A stretch of DNA of 64,000 nt from Lachnospiraceae bacterium (GCA_024404675.1 JAKSPO010000001.1:124001-188000), one strand, 5' to 3'; positions 7,628-16,571 are shown, counted from the stretch's first letter. The notes: generated by a model from the sequence alone, not told the origin. Translations and numbers: made by a program.

Positions 7628-10150
7628 ATGAAGATCAGTTTTTCAACGCTTGGATGTCCGGATTATTCCTGGACTGACATTTACACCATGGCGAAAGACC
7701 TTGGGTATCACGGAATTGAGGTTCGTGGTCTTGGTGAAGACATCAGTGTTTACAAGGCAAAGCCCTTCGCAGACAGCAATGTTGATGCGACGGCAGAGAA
7801 GCTTCGCGAGATTGGACTTGAGATTTCCTGCTTCTCCTCAGGCTGCGTATTGAAGTATCAGGATAACCTTGCTCGTTCCGTGGAAGAGCTTACCGCATAT
7901 GCAAAGCTTGCCAATAAGCTTGGCACCTGCTATATCCGCGTTCTTGCCGATGAGAATCCGAAGCCCGAGGGAGATGTGGATGACGCACAGATTATTGAAG
8001 CCTTGAAGCTTCTTGTTCCGATCGCTGAGGAATACAATGTAACGATGTGCGTTGAGACAAACGGTGTATATTCCGACACAAAGCGTCTTAGAAATATTCT
8101 TGATGCCGTAAACTGCAGAAAGATTGCTGCACTTTGGGATATTCACCATCCTTACCGGAACTGCGGCGAGACACCCGCCGAGACGGTTGCAAATCTTGGT
8201 GAGTTCATCAAATATGTACATGTTAAGGATTCCGTTTGCGTAAACGGTGAGGTTTCCTACCGTATGATGGGACAGGGCGATATGCCGCTTGCCGAGGTAT
8301 GGGAGGCTCTTAAGAGCATGCATTATACCGGTTATGTTTCCCTTGAGTGGGTTAAGCGTTGGAGTAAGGAGCTTGCGGATGCTTGGACCGTATTCCCGCA
8401 GTTCGCTCACTATATGGCTCCTTATAAGACGATTCACAAGAACCCGCTTCAGGTAAGCAATCGTGGCGTCGGCAACTATATCTGGCCGAAGAACCATCTG
8501 ATTCCTTATACCTTCCCGGATGTACTGGATCGTATCTGTGAGGTATTCCCGACCCAGTATGCATTCCGTTATACCGAGCTTGATTATACAAGAACCTATC
8601 CGGAGTTCCGTGATGATGTGGATAATTTCGCACGTGCTTTGATCGCCATGGGCGTTAAGAAGGGCGACCATGTAGCAATCTGGGCAACCAACGTACCCGC
8701 ATGGTATATTACCTTCTGGGCTACCACGAAGATCGGTGCTGTTTTGGTTACGGTCAATACCGCATACAAGATTCATGAGATCGAGTATCTGCTTCGTCAG
8801 TCCGATACCCATACGCTTGTTATGATTGACGGCTTCAAGGATTGTGACTATGTTGGAATCGTTAAGGAGCTTTGCCCTGAGCTTGAAACAAGCGTTCCCG
8901 GTGAGCTGCACGCAGAACGTCTTCCCGTACTTAGAAATATCGTTACCGTTGACAGTAAGCAGAAGGGTTGCTTTACTTGGGATGAGGCATTGGAACTTGG
9001 TTCCGAGATTCCTTATACCGAGGTTGAGAACCGTCGTAGAATGATCGATAAGGATGATGTCTGCAACATGCAGTACACTTCCGGTACGACCGGCTTCCCG
9101 AAGGGTGTTATGCTTACCCACTATAACGTAGTTAATAACGGTAAAGCAATCGGTGACTGTATGGACCTTTCTACCGAGGACCGTATGATGATTCAGGTTC
9201 CGATGTTCCATTGCTTCGGTATGGTACTTGCAATGACTGCATCCGTAACACACGGTGTTACCATGAGCCCGATTCCGGCATTTTCCCCGAGAAAGGGTCT
9301 CAAGTGTATCAACCAGGAGAAGATTACCTGCTTCCACGGTGTACCGACGATGTTCATCGCTATGCTTGGACATGAGGATTTCGATAAGACGGATTTCTCC
9401 CATATGCGTACCGGTATCATGGCTGGTTCTCCTTGCCCGATCAAGGCAATGCAGGATGTTATTGAGAAGATGCATATGCCTGAGATCTGCATTACCTATG
9501 GTCAGACCGAGGCTTCTCCGGCAACTACCATGAGTAAGACGACCGATTCCATTGAAACCCGTGTTAATACTGTAGGTGGTCCGATTTACGCCGTAGAGTG
9601 TAAGATTGTTGATCCCGAGACCGGTAAGGATCTTCCGGACAATGTTGACGGTGAGTTCGTTGCCCGCGGTTATAATATCATGAAGGGCTATTATAAGATG
9701 CCTGAGGCTACCGCTGCAGCAATCGACGAGAACGGCTGGTTACATACCGGTGACCTTGCAAGAAGACTTCCCGACGGTAACTACAAGATTACCGGACGTA
9801 TCAAGGATATGATTATCCGTGGTGGTGAGAACATCTACCCGAAGGAGATCGAGGACTTCCTTTATACCTATCCGAAGGTAAATGATGTACAGGTTATCGG
9901 TGTTCCGGACAAGGATTACGGTGAGGAGATTATGGCCTGTATCGTATTGAAGCCCGGCGAGACCGCAACCGAAGAGGAGATTAAGACCTTCGTTCGTGAC
10001 CATATGGCTAAGCATAAGGTTCCTCGCTATGTAGATTTCGTAGAGGGCTTCCCGATGAATGCAGCCGGCAAGATCCTCAAGTATAAGATGCGTGAGGAAG
10101 CAGTAGAGCGTCATAACCTTCAGCAGGCAAGTAAGATTGAGACTGCTTAA
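7628..10150 (+). CDS. Fusion of TIM-barrel sugar isomerase/epimerase and AMP-forming acyl-CoA synthetase
   Basis: This 840-residue protein joins two enzymes. Residues 1-270 are a xylose-isomerase-like TIM barrel; likely metal ligands are in CVETNG, ALWDIHHPY, YVHVKD and SLEWVK. Residues about 290-830 are an ANL-family acyl-CoA synthetase with P-loop YTSGTTGFPKG near residue 482, YGQTEAS, the hinge motif GRIKDMIIRGGENIYPKE and catalytic lysine in AAGKILK. The ligase half most resembles medium/long-chain fatty acyl-CoA synthetases; its acyl substrate cannot be read from sequence. GGAGG lies 9 bases before the ATG. The gene has its own Leu T-box and is followed by tRNA-Trp, so it is monocistronic. 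Leucine control suggests a link to branched-chain acids (isovalerate or related), which is an inference. Confidence 0.85.
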   Translation: MKISFSTLGCPDYSWTDIYTMAKDLGYHGIEVRGLGEDISVYKAKPFADSNVDATAEKLREIGLEISCFSSGCVLKYQDNLARSVEELTAYAKLANKLGTCYIRVLADENPKPEGDVDDAQIIEALKLLVPIAEEYNVTMCVETNGVYSDTKRLRNILDAVNCRKIAALWDIHHPYRNCGETPAETVANLGEFIKYVHVKDSVCVNGEVSYRMMGQGDMPLAEVWEALKSMHYTGYVSLEWVKRWSKELADAWTVFPQFAHYMAPYKTIHKNPLQVSNRGVGNYIWPKNHLIPYTFPDVLDRICEVFPTQYAFRYTELDYTRTYPEFRDDVDNFARALIAMGVKKGDHVAIWATNVPAWYITFWATTKIGAVLVTVNTAYKIHEIEYLLRQSDTHTLVMIDGFKDCDYVGIVKELCPELETSVPGELHAERLPVLRNIVTVDSKQKGCFTWDEALELGSEIPYTEVENRRRMIDKDDVCNMQYTSGTTGFPKGVMLTHYNVVNNGKAIGDCMDLSTEDRMMIQVPMFHCFGMVLAMTASVTHGVTMSPIPAFSPRKGLKCINQEKITCFHGVPTMFIAMLGHEDFDKTDFSHMRTGIMAGSPCPIKAMQDVIEKMHMPEICITYGQTEASPATTMSKTTDSIETRVNTVGGPIYAVECKIVDPETGKDLPDNVDGEFVARGYNIMKGYYKMPEATAAAIDENGWLHTGDLARRLPDGNYKITGRIKDMIIRGGENIYPKEIEDFLYTYPKVNDVQVIGVPDKDYGEEIMACIVLKPGETATEEEIKTFVRDHMAKHKVPRYVDFVEGFPMNAAGKILKYKMREEAVERHNLQQASKIETA

Positions 10151-10185
10151 TGAAAATAGTCTTTCGATTGTGCCTGAAATAAAGG

Positions 10186-10214
10186 TTGACATTTTGGTTT
10201 TTCTGTTGTAATAT
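10186..10214 (+). promoter_or_regulatory. Promoter of tRNA-Trp
   Basis: TTGACA (10186-10191) and TAATAT (10209-10214) with a 17-base spacer, about 35 bases before the tRNA. A hairpin GCGGTTGA/TCAACCGC (10221-10240) lies in the short leader. Confidence 0.75.
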
Positions 10215-10248
10215 ATGAAAGCGGTTGAGAAATCAACCGCTGATATAT

Positions 10249-10321
10249 AGGGGTATAGTTCAGCTGGTAGAATATCGGTCTCCAAAACCGCAGGTCGTGG
10301 GTTCGAATCCTACTGCCCCTG
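10249..10321 (+). tRNA. tRNA-Trp (CCA anticodon)
   Basis: A cloverleaf of 73 bases: acceptor AGGGGTA pairs with TGCCCCT, the anticodon loop is CTCCAAA with anticodon CCA, and the T-arm is GTGGG-TTCGAAT-CCTAC. The discriminator is G, as expected for bacterial tRNA-Trp. CCA is not encoded. The outermost anticodon-stem pair (T-C) looks mismatched. Confidence 0.95.
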
Positions 10322-10323
10322 GT

Positions 10324-10356
10324 AAAACGTCTTTTGCTTAAGCAGAAGGCGTTTTT
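10324..10356 (+). terminator. Terminator after tRNA-Trp
   Basis: ACGTCTTTTGC and GCAGAAGGCGT pair around TTAA, followed by TTTTT. Confidence 0.8.
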
Positions 10357-10423
10357 ATTTGTCATTTCAGGGTGGAATTCCCGCAATTTTTCGTGAATTG
10401 TAGCGGAAAAGGTAGAAACGTAA

Positions 10424-10452
10424 TTGAAGTTTACGTCATATTTTGGTACAAT
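10424..10452 (+). promoter_or_regulatory. Promoter before the small membrane protein gene
   Basis: TTGAAG (10424-10429), 17-base spacer, TACAAT (10447-10452). The start codon at 10473 is 20 bases further on. Confidence 0.6.
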
Positions 10453-10472
10453 CGTATGAGGAGGTGAGAATT

Positions 10473-10853
10473 ATGAAACTTTATGAAGAGAACGAGGCTT
10501 TGCAGGAAGTGGTCATTCCTGAGATACCGATGGAAGATGATTCCGTGAAGATTATTCGTGAGCTTAGTGAGAATAGCCCTAAGGAGTCCGTTGAGATGAC
10601 TCCCGAGAAGAGAGATAAGGGCGATTCCATCTTCAGTACATTACTTTGCGGTGCGCCGCTTGCAATCGGTGCAGTGCTTCTTCTGATGGCCGCCTTCGGC
10701 ACGAGCTCGGAGGGCGGAATGAAGGTTGCCAAGACGGTTTCCGACGCTGTGGGAGCTGAGGGTTCTACCGGTTCTTTGGCAGTCGGCGGATTTATTTTTA
10801 TATTCTTCGGTATATTGTTTTATTGGCTTACCAACAATGTTAAGAAGGATTGA
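10473..10853 (+). CDS. Small two-helix membrane protein of unknown function
   Basis: This 126-residue protein is not recognised. Residues 1-50 are charged and acidic, likely cytoplasmic (MKLYEENEALQ start). Two hydrophobic segments follow: APLAIGAVLLLMAAFG (about 60-76) and LAVGGFIFIFFGILFYWL (about 100-118), joined by a short Gly/Ser/Thr loop. The start is set by AGGAGGTGAG before the ATG; an upstream TTG-type start has no better site. It begins an apparent operon with a DHH phosphoesterase, tgt and yajC, the last of which is also a small membrane protein. No function is claimed. Confidence 0.7.
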   Translation: MKLYEENEALQEVVIPEIPMEDDSVKIIRELSENSPKESVEMTPEKRDKGDSIFSTLLCGAPLAIGAVLLLMAAFGTSSEGGMKVAKTVSDAVGAEGSTGSLAVGGFIFIFFGILFYWLTNNVKKD

Positions 10854-10873
10854 TGATTGACTGGGAGTGTGAG

Positions 10874-11878
10874 ATGGGTAACTCATTTCTTGACTTGGTG
10901 AAATTGTTAAAGGGCCACCGAGTATTCATTCAGACGCATGATTTCCCGGATCCGGATGCGATCGCAACTGCATACGGACTGCAGGAATTGTTAAAATGGA
11001 AGGGCATTTCTTCCGAGATATGTTATTTCGGAAGTATTGATAAGATCAATACCAAGCTTCTGGTAGAAGAATATCATATGGATATTTATAAGCCGACGGA
11101 GATTGACAGGCTTTCTGAAGAGGATTATGTCATCACAGTTGACGGCCAGAAGGATAATTCGAACTTTACGGATATGACGGGAGCAGAGGTTGCGTGTATC
11201 GATCACCATCCCTGGTCTACGCAGTATACGTATCAGTTTGTGAAGCATACAATCTGCGGTGCCTGCTCCAGTATTATTACGGATTGGATCATCGAGGCCG
11301 GTATGCCTGTTGATCGTAAGCTTGCAACGATTCTTCTGTACGGACTTAAGATGGATACGCAGAGCTTCAGTACCGGCGTTACGGCTTTAGATATTAAGAC
11401 ATTTGGCTTTTTGAACGAGCTTGCGGACAAGGCTATGCTTTCCTTCTTTGAGAACAGCGAGCTTGAGCTTTCCGACCTTCGTGCGTACGGAGCTGCGATT
11501 GAGAATGTGACGGTTTACGAGGATATGGGCTTTTCGTATATTCCTTTCGAATGCCCGGACGGACTGATTGCTGCGGTTGCGGAGTTTCTTCTTGCGATTT
11601 CCTCCGTAAGCATTGCGGTTGTATATGCCAATCGAAACGGTGGACTTAAGTTCTCGGCGCGTTCTGTTTCGCCTGAGCTGAATGTCGGCCGACTGATTCG
11701 TAAGGCGCTTGCCGAGATCGGAAACGGCGGCGGACACGCAACCATGGCCGGCGGTATTATTTTTCGTGAATCCTTAGCGCTTCTCGGAAAAGGGCGGGAG
11801 ATCGAGTATTCGATTCGAGACCGGTTTTTAAAGAACGAGAAGCTTATCAAAGAAGAGATGAGGTTGGTGAATGTATAA
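10874..11878 (+). CDS. DHH-family phosphoesterase (NrnA-like)
   Basis: This is a DHH/DHHA1 phosphoesterase of about 334 residues, probably a bifunctional oligoribonuclease or nucleotide phosphatase like NrnA, acting in the cytoplasm. Motifs in order: IQTHDFPDPDAIATAYG near the N-terminus, ITVDGQ, ACIDHHPW (the DHH motif), and GGGHATMAGG near the C-terminus (DHHA1 RNA-binding). The ATG at 10874 has GGGAG about 8 bases upstream; an ATG at 10853 that overlaps the previous stop codon is an equally possible start. The 3' end overlaps tgt by 8 bases. The exact substrate (nanoRNA, pAp or c-di-AMP breakdown product) cannot be told by eye. Confidence 0.85.
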   Translation: MGNSFLDLVKLLKGHRVFIQTHDFPDPDAIATAYGLQELLKWKGISSEICYFGSIDKINTKLLVEEYHMDIYKPTEIDRLSEEDYVITVDGQKDNSNFTDMTGAEVACIDHHPWSTQYTYQFVKHTICGACSSIITDWIIEAGMPVDRKLATILLYGLKMDTQSFSTGVTALDIKTFGFLNELADKAMLSFFENSELELSDLRAYGAAIENVTVYEDMGFSYIPFECPDGLIAAVAEFLLAISSVSIAVVYANRNGGLKFSARSVSPELNVGRLIRKALAEIGNGGGHATMAGGIIFRESLALLGKGREIEYSIRDRFLKNEKLIKEEMRLVNV

Positions 11879-13004
11879 GATTCTTCATACAGACGGAATG
11901 GCTAAGCGTGCTGCGTTTACGACGGTGCATGGAACGGTCCAGACGCCTGTTTTCATGAATGTCGGCACGGTTGCTGCAATCAAGGGAGCGGTATCCTCGA
12001 TTGATCTTAAGGGAATCGGTACGCAGATTGAGCTTTGTAATACCTATCATCTGCATGTTCGTCCCGGTGACGAGCTTGTTGCCTCGATGGGAGGTCTGAA
12101 TCCGTTTATGGGCTGGAACGGTCCGACGCTTACGGATTCCGGCGGATTTCAGGTATTTTCCCTTGCTAAGCTTCGCAAGATCAAGGAAGAGGGCGTTACC
12201 TTTCACTCGCATGTGGACGGACGTCTGATTTTTATGGGACCGGAGCAGAGTATGCAGATTCAGTCGCACCTGGCATCTACAATTGCGATGGCCTTCGATG
12301 AGTGTCCTTCGAGTGTAGCGGAGCGTTCCTACATTCAGCAGTCTGTGGACAGGACGACGAGATGGCTTGAGCGCTGTAAGAAGGAAATGGCGCGCCTTAA
12401 CAGTCTTCCGGAGACCATCAATAAGCAGCAGATGCTTTTCGGTATCAATCAGGGCGGTGTCTTTGACGATATTCGAATCGAGCACGCGAAGCGTATTCGT
12501 GAGCTTGACCTTGACGGCTATGCAATCGGCGGTCTGGCGGTCGGTGAGTCGCACGAGGAGATGTATCGGATCCTGGATTCGACGGTTCCGTACCTGCCGA
12601 AGGATAAGCCTGTTTATCTGATGGGCGTCGGAACGCCTGCGAATATTCTTGAGGGTGTGGAACGAGGTGTTGATTTCTTTGATTGCGTTTATCCTACAAG
12701 AAACGGTCGTCATGGACATGCCTACACAAAATACGGCAAATTAAACCTTCGTAACGAGCGATTTAAGAACGATGACCGCCCGATTGAGGAGGGCTGTGAT
12801 TGCCCTGCCTGCCGAAATCACTCAAGAGCATACATCAGGCACCTGCTTGTAGCAGGGGAAATGCTCGGACTTCGTTTAATGGTATTGCATAATTTGCGTT
12901 TTTATAATAGAATGATGGAGGAAATTCGCGAGGCAATCGAACAGGATCGCTTTGCTGAATATAAAAAGATGCGCTTAGAGGGCTTTGCCGCAGGAGAGAA
13001 TTAA
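11871..13004 (+). CDS. tgt: Queuine/preQ1 tRNA-guanine transglycosylase
   Basis: This 377-residue enzyme swaps guanine-34 for preQ1 in tRNAs with GUN anticodons. It has the barrel signatures FMNVGTVAAIKG, TDSGGFQVFSL and DFFDCVYPTRNGRHG (nucleophile Asp region), and the zinc site CDCPACRNHSRAYIRHLL near residue 310. The length is standard. It overlaps the upstream phosphoesterase by 8 bases and is followed 27 bases later by yajC, a common tgt-yajC order in bacteria. Confidence 0.97.
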   Translation: MYKILHTDGMAKRAAFTTVHGTVQTPVFMNVGTVAAIKGAVSSIDLKGIGTQIELCNTYHLHVRPGDELVASMGGLNPFMGWNGPTLTDSGGFQVFSLAKLRKIKEEGVTFHSHVDGRLIFMGPEQSMQIQSHLASTIAMAFDECPSSVAERSYIQQSVDRTTRWLERCKKEMARLNSLPETINKQQMLFGINQGGVFDDIRIEHAKRIRELDLDGYAIGGLAVGESHEEMYRILDSTVPYLPKDKPVYLMGVGTPANILEGVERGVDFFDCVYPTRNGRHGHAYTKYGKLNLRNERFKNDDRPIEEGCDCPACRNHSRAYIRHLLVAGEMLGLRLMVLHNLRFYNRMMEEIREAIEQDRFAEYKKMRLEGFAAGEN

Positions 13005-13031
13005 GCTAAGCGACAGTAAAGGAGAACAAGT

Positions 13032-13358
13032 ATGATGAATTTGATTTTTGCTGAAGCTGCCGGACAGGGCGGCGGAATGCTGGGAACTCTGATCTATTTC
13101 GGATTCTTCGCTATTCTGATCGGTGGTTTTTATTTCATTGGTATTCGTCCGCAGCAGAAGGAAGAGAAGAGAAGAAGAGCTCTTCTTGAGACGATTGAGA
13201 TCGGTGACAGTGTTGTAACGACTGCCGGCTTCTATGGCGTTGTAATCGATATGATTGAGGAGCAGGGGATTGTTGTTGTGGAATTTGGTAACAACAAAAA
13301 CTGCCGTATTCCGATGAAGAAGGGTCATATTGTTGAGGTTGAGAAGCCTTCTAAGTAA
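13032..13358 (+). CDS. yajC: Sec translocon accessory protein YajC
   Basis: This 108-residue protein has one membrane helix (LIYFGFFAILIGGFYFIG, about residues 18-36) followed by the conserved RPQQKEEKRR segment and a small soluble domain with GDSVVTTAGFYG. It associates with SecDF in the membrane. It ends the operon begun at 10473. The partner gene secDF is in the same window but 37 kb away, so the two are not cotranscribed. ATG is doubled at 13032 and 13035; either could serve. Confidence 0.93.
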   Translation: MMNLIFAEAAGQGGGMLGTLIYFGFFAILIGGFYFIGIRPQQKEEKRRRALLETIEIGDSVVTTAGFYGVVIDMIEEQGIVVVEFGNNKNCRIPMKKGHIVEVEKPSK

Positions 13359-13374
13359 TTAAAGGGAATAGATT

Positions 13375-13421
13375 AGGAACCGTGAAGGATGTGTAAGCAT
13401 TGCATCATTGGTTCCTTTTTC
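13375..13421 (+). terminator. Terminator after yajC
   Basis: AGGAACC (13375-13381) pairs with GGTTCCT (13410-13416), enclosing an inner GATG/CATC pairing, and is followed by TTTTTCTTT. A second hairpin GAGCACAT/ATGTGCTC (13427-13452) comes directly after it. The rest of the gap up to 13602 holds no clear gene. Confidence 0.75.
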
Positions 13422-13527
13422 TTTACGAGCACATTCATTTGGGATGTGCTCTTTAGACAGAAGCGCCAACTAAGATTACATATGAGATACGTTTTGGAGC
13501 AGGAAATATTGTGAATGGAAAGGTGGC

Positions 13528-13589
13528 AAATCGTTTGGGATTTAGCACAAATCGTGATATGTGTATTAAAACCGGAAGCCAAACGATTT
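13528..13589 (+). repeat. Perfect 11-bp inverted repeat before the island genes
   Basis: AAATCGTTTGG (13528-13538) is the exact reverse complement of CCAAACGATTT (13579-13589), with a 40-base loop. It ends 12 bases before the start codon at 13602 and could form a hairpin next to the ribosome site. There is no T-run after it, so it is not an ordinary terminator. Confidence 0.6.
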
Positions 13590-13601
13590 CATGGTAAATC
13601 A

Positions 13602-14231
13602 ATGGGGAAGAGAAAGATTATTGTCATTTGCCTATGCTGTATTATATGTGCATCACTTGTTGCCGTGTTTATCTGCTATCGAAAGGGCATGTTTACAAAA
13701 GCAAGCGAACAGCAGATTAGATATATGACTAATATTAATGAGGCGAATTCTGTTATTTACTACTATGGGAACATTGATCCGGGGAAAGAGATAACCGTGA
13801 ATTGTGTTAAGGTTAGTGACTTTACAGAGGATTCCATTGGTGATAAGAAGCAGGAATTTTTTTATCATGCTATTGTGATATTTGATTTCGACGGCACTAT
13901 GAATTTGTCTGACGAGGAACTGCTTTTAGCAAAGGAGTACTGTGAAAGAAACTATTATGATCTGTTGTATTATGGAACAAAACATATAGAAAATTTTGTA
14001 AGATGTGGGTATTTTACTATTCTTTCAGAAAATGATTATGGTTTTTCCTATAATGGTTCGTATTGGAAACATAGGAATGGTAAGGAGGAATGGATTAATC
14101 CTTACCTTCTTACAGGAAACTGGACAAAGGAAGATCATGATTATTATGGTACAAAAGACACCCATAAGATATGGAAATTTGTGATAGGTTTTGTTGTAGA
14201 TATGGTTAAAGATTCTCTGGAAGGAGCATAA
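13602..14231 (+). CDS. Membrane-anchored protein of unknown function
   Basis: This roughly 209-residue protein starts MGKRKIIVICLCC and has one N-terminal hydrophobic segment (about residues 5-25), so it is likely anchored with the rest outside. The C-terminal part is rich in Tyr, Asp and Asn and also ends in a partly hydrophobic stretch (WKFVIGFVVDMV). It is not recognised. The start is uncertain: no strong ribosome site is seen before 13602, and an in-frame ATG at 13515 would add 29 residues that run through an inverted repeat. Codons are AT-richer than those of the flanking genes, as in the next gene 30 bases downstream, an ABC transporter it may serve. Confidence 0.6.
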   Translation: MGKRKIIVICLCCIICASLVAVFICYRKGMFTKASEQQIRYMTNINEANSVIYYYGNIDPGKEITVNCVKVSDFTEDSIGDKKQEFFYHAIVIFDFDGTMNLSDEELLLAKEYCERNYYDLLYYGTKHIENFVRCGYFTILSENDYGFSYNGSYWKHRNGKEEWINPYLLTGNWTKEDHDYYGTKDTHKIWKFVIGFVVDMVKDSLEGA

Positions 14232-14261
14232 GCTTCTTCCAGTTTTTGAGTGGAGGAGAAG

Positions 14262-16571
14262 ATGATTTGCATAAAGAATCTAAGCAAAGATTACAAAGAT
14301 TCTGAGACTGAGGTTACAAAAGCCTTATGTGGTATTGACTTGGAATTACCCGCTAACGGACTTGTTGTACTTTTAGGACAGAGCGGGTGTGGAAAAACAA
14401 CGCTTATCAATCTTTTGTCCGGATTGGATCATCCAAGTGGTGGAGAAATCTATTGGAATCATAATCGTATCGATAACCAGACAGAAGAGAAGTGGGATGA
14501 GTTTCGAAGAAAACATATTAGTATTATGTTTCAGAATTTTAATTTAATTGAGAATCTTACAGTGTTTGAGAATATACGTCTGGCACTTTCTTTGGCAGGG
14601 GAACCTGTGCGTGATGTTTCAACGCATATTCAAATGGTTGCAGAAGAACTTGGTATTAGTGAATTTCTCAATAAAAAATGCAATAAACTGAGCGGTGGAC
14701 AGAAACAAAGAGCTGCGCTTGCTCGTGCAATGGCTGTTGGAACTGAGCTAATATTAGCCGATGAGCCGACAGGAAATCTTGATAGAGATAATAGCGAGAA
14801 GATTTTTGAAGCTTTGCGTTGCGTGGCAAGAAATAGCCTGGTAATTGTAGTGACACATGACGAATCCCTAGCTAGGCAATATGCTGACCGCATTATTCGT
14901 ATGTCTTATGGAAATCTGGTGGAAGACTCCGGAATAAAATCAAATGAAGGAGACAGAGAAGATCAGAAATTAGATTCAAACCAAACAGAAAAGGGGAAAG
15001 GGTTAGGGAAAAAGGATTGCCTTCACTTTGCGATTCAGGCGATGAAACTTCGAAAGGTGAGATGTTCGATTTCAGTACTAATCTTTTCGTTAACGCTTTT
15101 GGTAATTCTTGTATTCATGAATTTGATTTTTCGTGATGATGGTTATGCGCTGGCAGAATATCAGTTTAAGAAAGGAAATTATATATCCGTTACTTATACC
15201 GAAACAAAGGATGAGTATAAGGATATTGCTGGCGCAGATAGAGTCTACTACGGTAAGAACTTTTGTGATTTGTTAGAAAAACTGATTGGAAAGGATCGTC
15301 TATTATTTCTGGGAGACGAATGTTCAATTACAACAAATACTCAGAATGTAACAGATGCTCATGTAGTATATTTTGGAGAAGGTTTTGAAAAATATATAAA
15401 AATCCAAGGAAGAATTCCTGTTAAGGAAGATGAAGTTGCCTTGTCCTTAGAAATGATTAATGAATGTGGTGGCGAAGAAGTCATTGGAAATACTGTTCGT
15501 ATCAACGATCGAGATTTTCTTGTGTCCGGAATCATTGAAGCTATAGGAAATGTCGCTACGGATGTCCTTTTTTTGGAAAATGAGTATGATGAAAATGTAC
15601 TCGCAAATTCAATATATATGAAAAAAGAGGCCTATTCTTTTTTGCATGAAGGAGAGCCTGTTTTTATATCCGGTTTCGGAGGGATGCTTCAAAATATTCT
15701 CTTTTATGAAACTTCAATTCAATATAAGATTGGAAGGGTCGGTACGCAGAATACTGTTATTTCCGGAAGGCTGCCACAGTCTTTCGAAGAAATTGCGATA
15801 GATATATCTTTAGTTCAGTCCGGTGCTATTTCGTCGGGCGATGTATTGGGAAAAACATATCCTATCCATAATTTGAATGATGAGAAGTATGGAAGAACAT
15901 TTTGGGACAGAATTAATCTCTTCGATTATATGGGAGGAGAGTATCGTGTCGTAGGAATTGTAGATGGCGATTACCAGGTTTATTTGGATAATCATTTATA
16001 TGAGAAAATTGAATCCGAGTATAGGGATGCTATGAATCTACGCATTGGAGTTGTATCTCTTGAAAATTCGCTGCATAAGGATATCTCGACACTATTAAAG
16101 AAGGGATTCTATATTAATGATCGTGAATTGGAAAAAGTCTATTCCATTATTGAAACCATTGCATCATTTCGATGGGGCGTGTATATTTTTATTGGGGTGA
16201 TGGGACTTATTACCCTACTGCAGATGGTTTCGTTATACTCATATAGCATTCAAGATTCGAAAAAAACGATTGGTATACTTCGTACACTGGGGGCGCGCAA
16301 ATCGGATGTAATGCAGATTTTTTCGCTGGAATGTGTTCTTATCACTGCGATTTCGCTTGTGAATGCAATTGTACTTAGCTGCTTGGTTGCGGTGTTTATA
16401 AATGGATATTTTGCAGATACTGTTTTGGATATTCCTGATTTCATGTTTTACAGGAGTGGAGTAGTAAACGCAACCTGTGTTATTGTTCTCGGTGTACTCC
16501 TTGGCATTTTGTCTGTAATCATACCGTTGAAAAAGCATATGAAAAAAAGTATCGTGGAGCTGGTTAGATAG
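14262..16571 (+). CDS. MacB/FtsX-type ABC transporter, fused ATPase and permease
   Basis: This 769-residue protein has an ABC ATPase at residues 1-225 (Walker A GQSGCGKTT, signature [14 protein letters not shown], Walker [13 protein letters not shown]), then a charged linker, one membrane helix near residue 275 (SVLIFSLTLLVILVFMNLIF), a large extracellular domain of about 330 residues, and three C-terminal helices of the FtsX type. This is the type VII (MacB) layout, which works as a mechanotransmitter or exporter of peptides and lipoproteins and has no channel for small solutes. GGAGG lies just before ATG 14262. AT-rich codons and a private small anchored partner suggest gain by transfer. 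Antimicrobial peptide resistance is one possibility; the substrate is unknown. Confidence 0.85.
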   Translation: MICIKNLSKDYKDSETEVTKALCGIDLELPANGLVVLLGQSGCGKTTLINLLSGLDHPSGGEIYWNHNRIDNQTEEKWDEFRRKHISIMFQNFNLIENLTVFENIRLALSLAGEPVRDVSTHIQMVAEELGISEFLNKKCNKLSGGQKQRAALARAMAVGTELILADEPTGNLDRDNSEKIFEALRCVARNSLVIVVTHDESLARQYADRIIRMSYGNLVEDSGIKSNEGDREDQKLDSNQTEKGKGLGKKDCLHFAIQAMKLRKVRCSISVLIFSLTLLVILVFMNLIFRDDGYALAEYQFKKGNYISVTYTETKDEYKDIAGADRVYYGKNFCDLLEKLIGKDRLLFLGDECSITTNTQNVTDAHVVYFGEGFEKYIKIQGRIPVKEDEVALSLEMINECGGEEVIGNTVRINDRDFLVSGIIEAIGNVATDVLFLENEYDENVLANSIYMKKEAYSFLHEGEPVFISGFGGMLQNILFYETSIQYKIGRVGTQNTVISGRLPQSFEEIAIDISLVQSGAISSGDVLGKTYPIHNLNDEKYGRTFWDRINLFDYMGGEYRVVGIVDGDYQVYLDNHLYEKIESEYRDAMNLRIGVVSLENSLHKDISTLLKKGFYINDRELEKVYSIIETIASFRWGVYIFIGVMGLITLLQMVSLYSYSIQDSKKTIGILRTLGARKSDVMQIFSLECVLITAISLVNAIVLSCLVAVFINGYFADTVLDIPDFMFYRSGVVNATCVIVLGVLLGILSVIIPLKKHMKKSIVELVR

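Noticed and set aside
7838-9475. Long open frame of 545 codons on the - strand
   Set aside because: It lies opposite the isomerase/acyl-CoA ligase gene, has no recognisable domain, and comes from the codon bias of the true gene.
13512-13598. Short 28-codon frame within the inverted repeat region
   Set aside because: No similarity recognised, and the inverted repeat explains the sequence better than a gene.
13880-13915. HAD motif DFDGT in the unknown anchored protein
   Set aside because: No other HAD motif is present and the segment is predicted to be outside the membrane, so chance is the simpler explanation.
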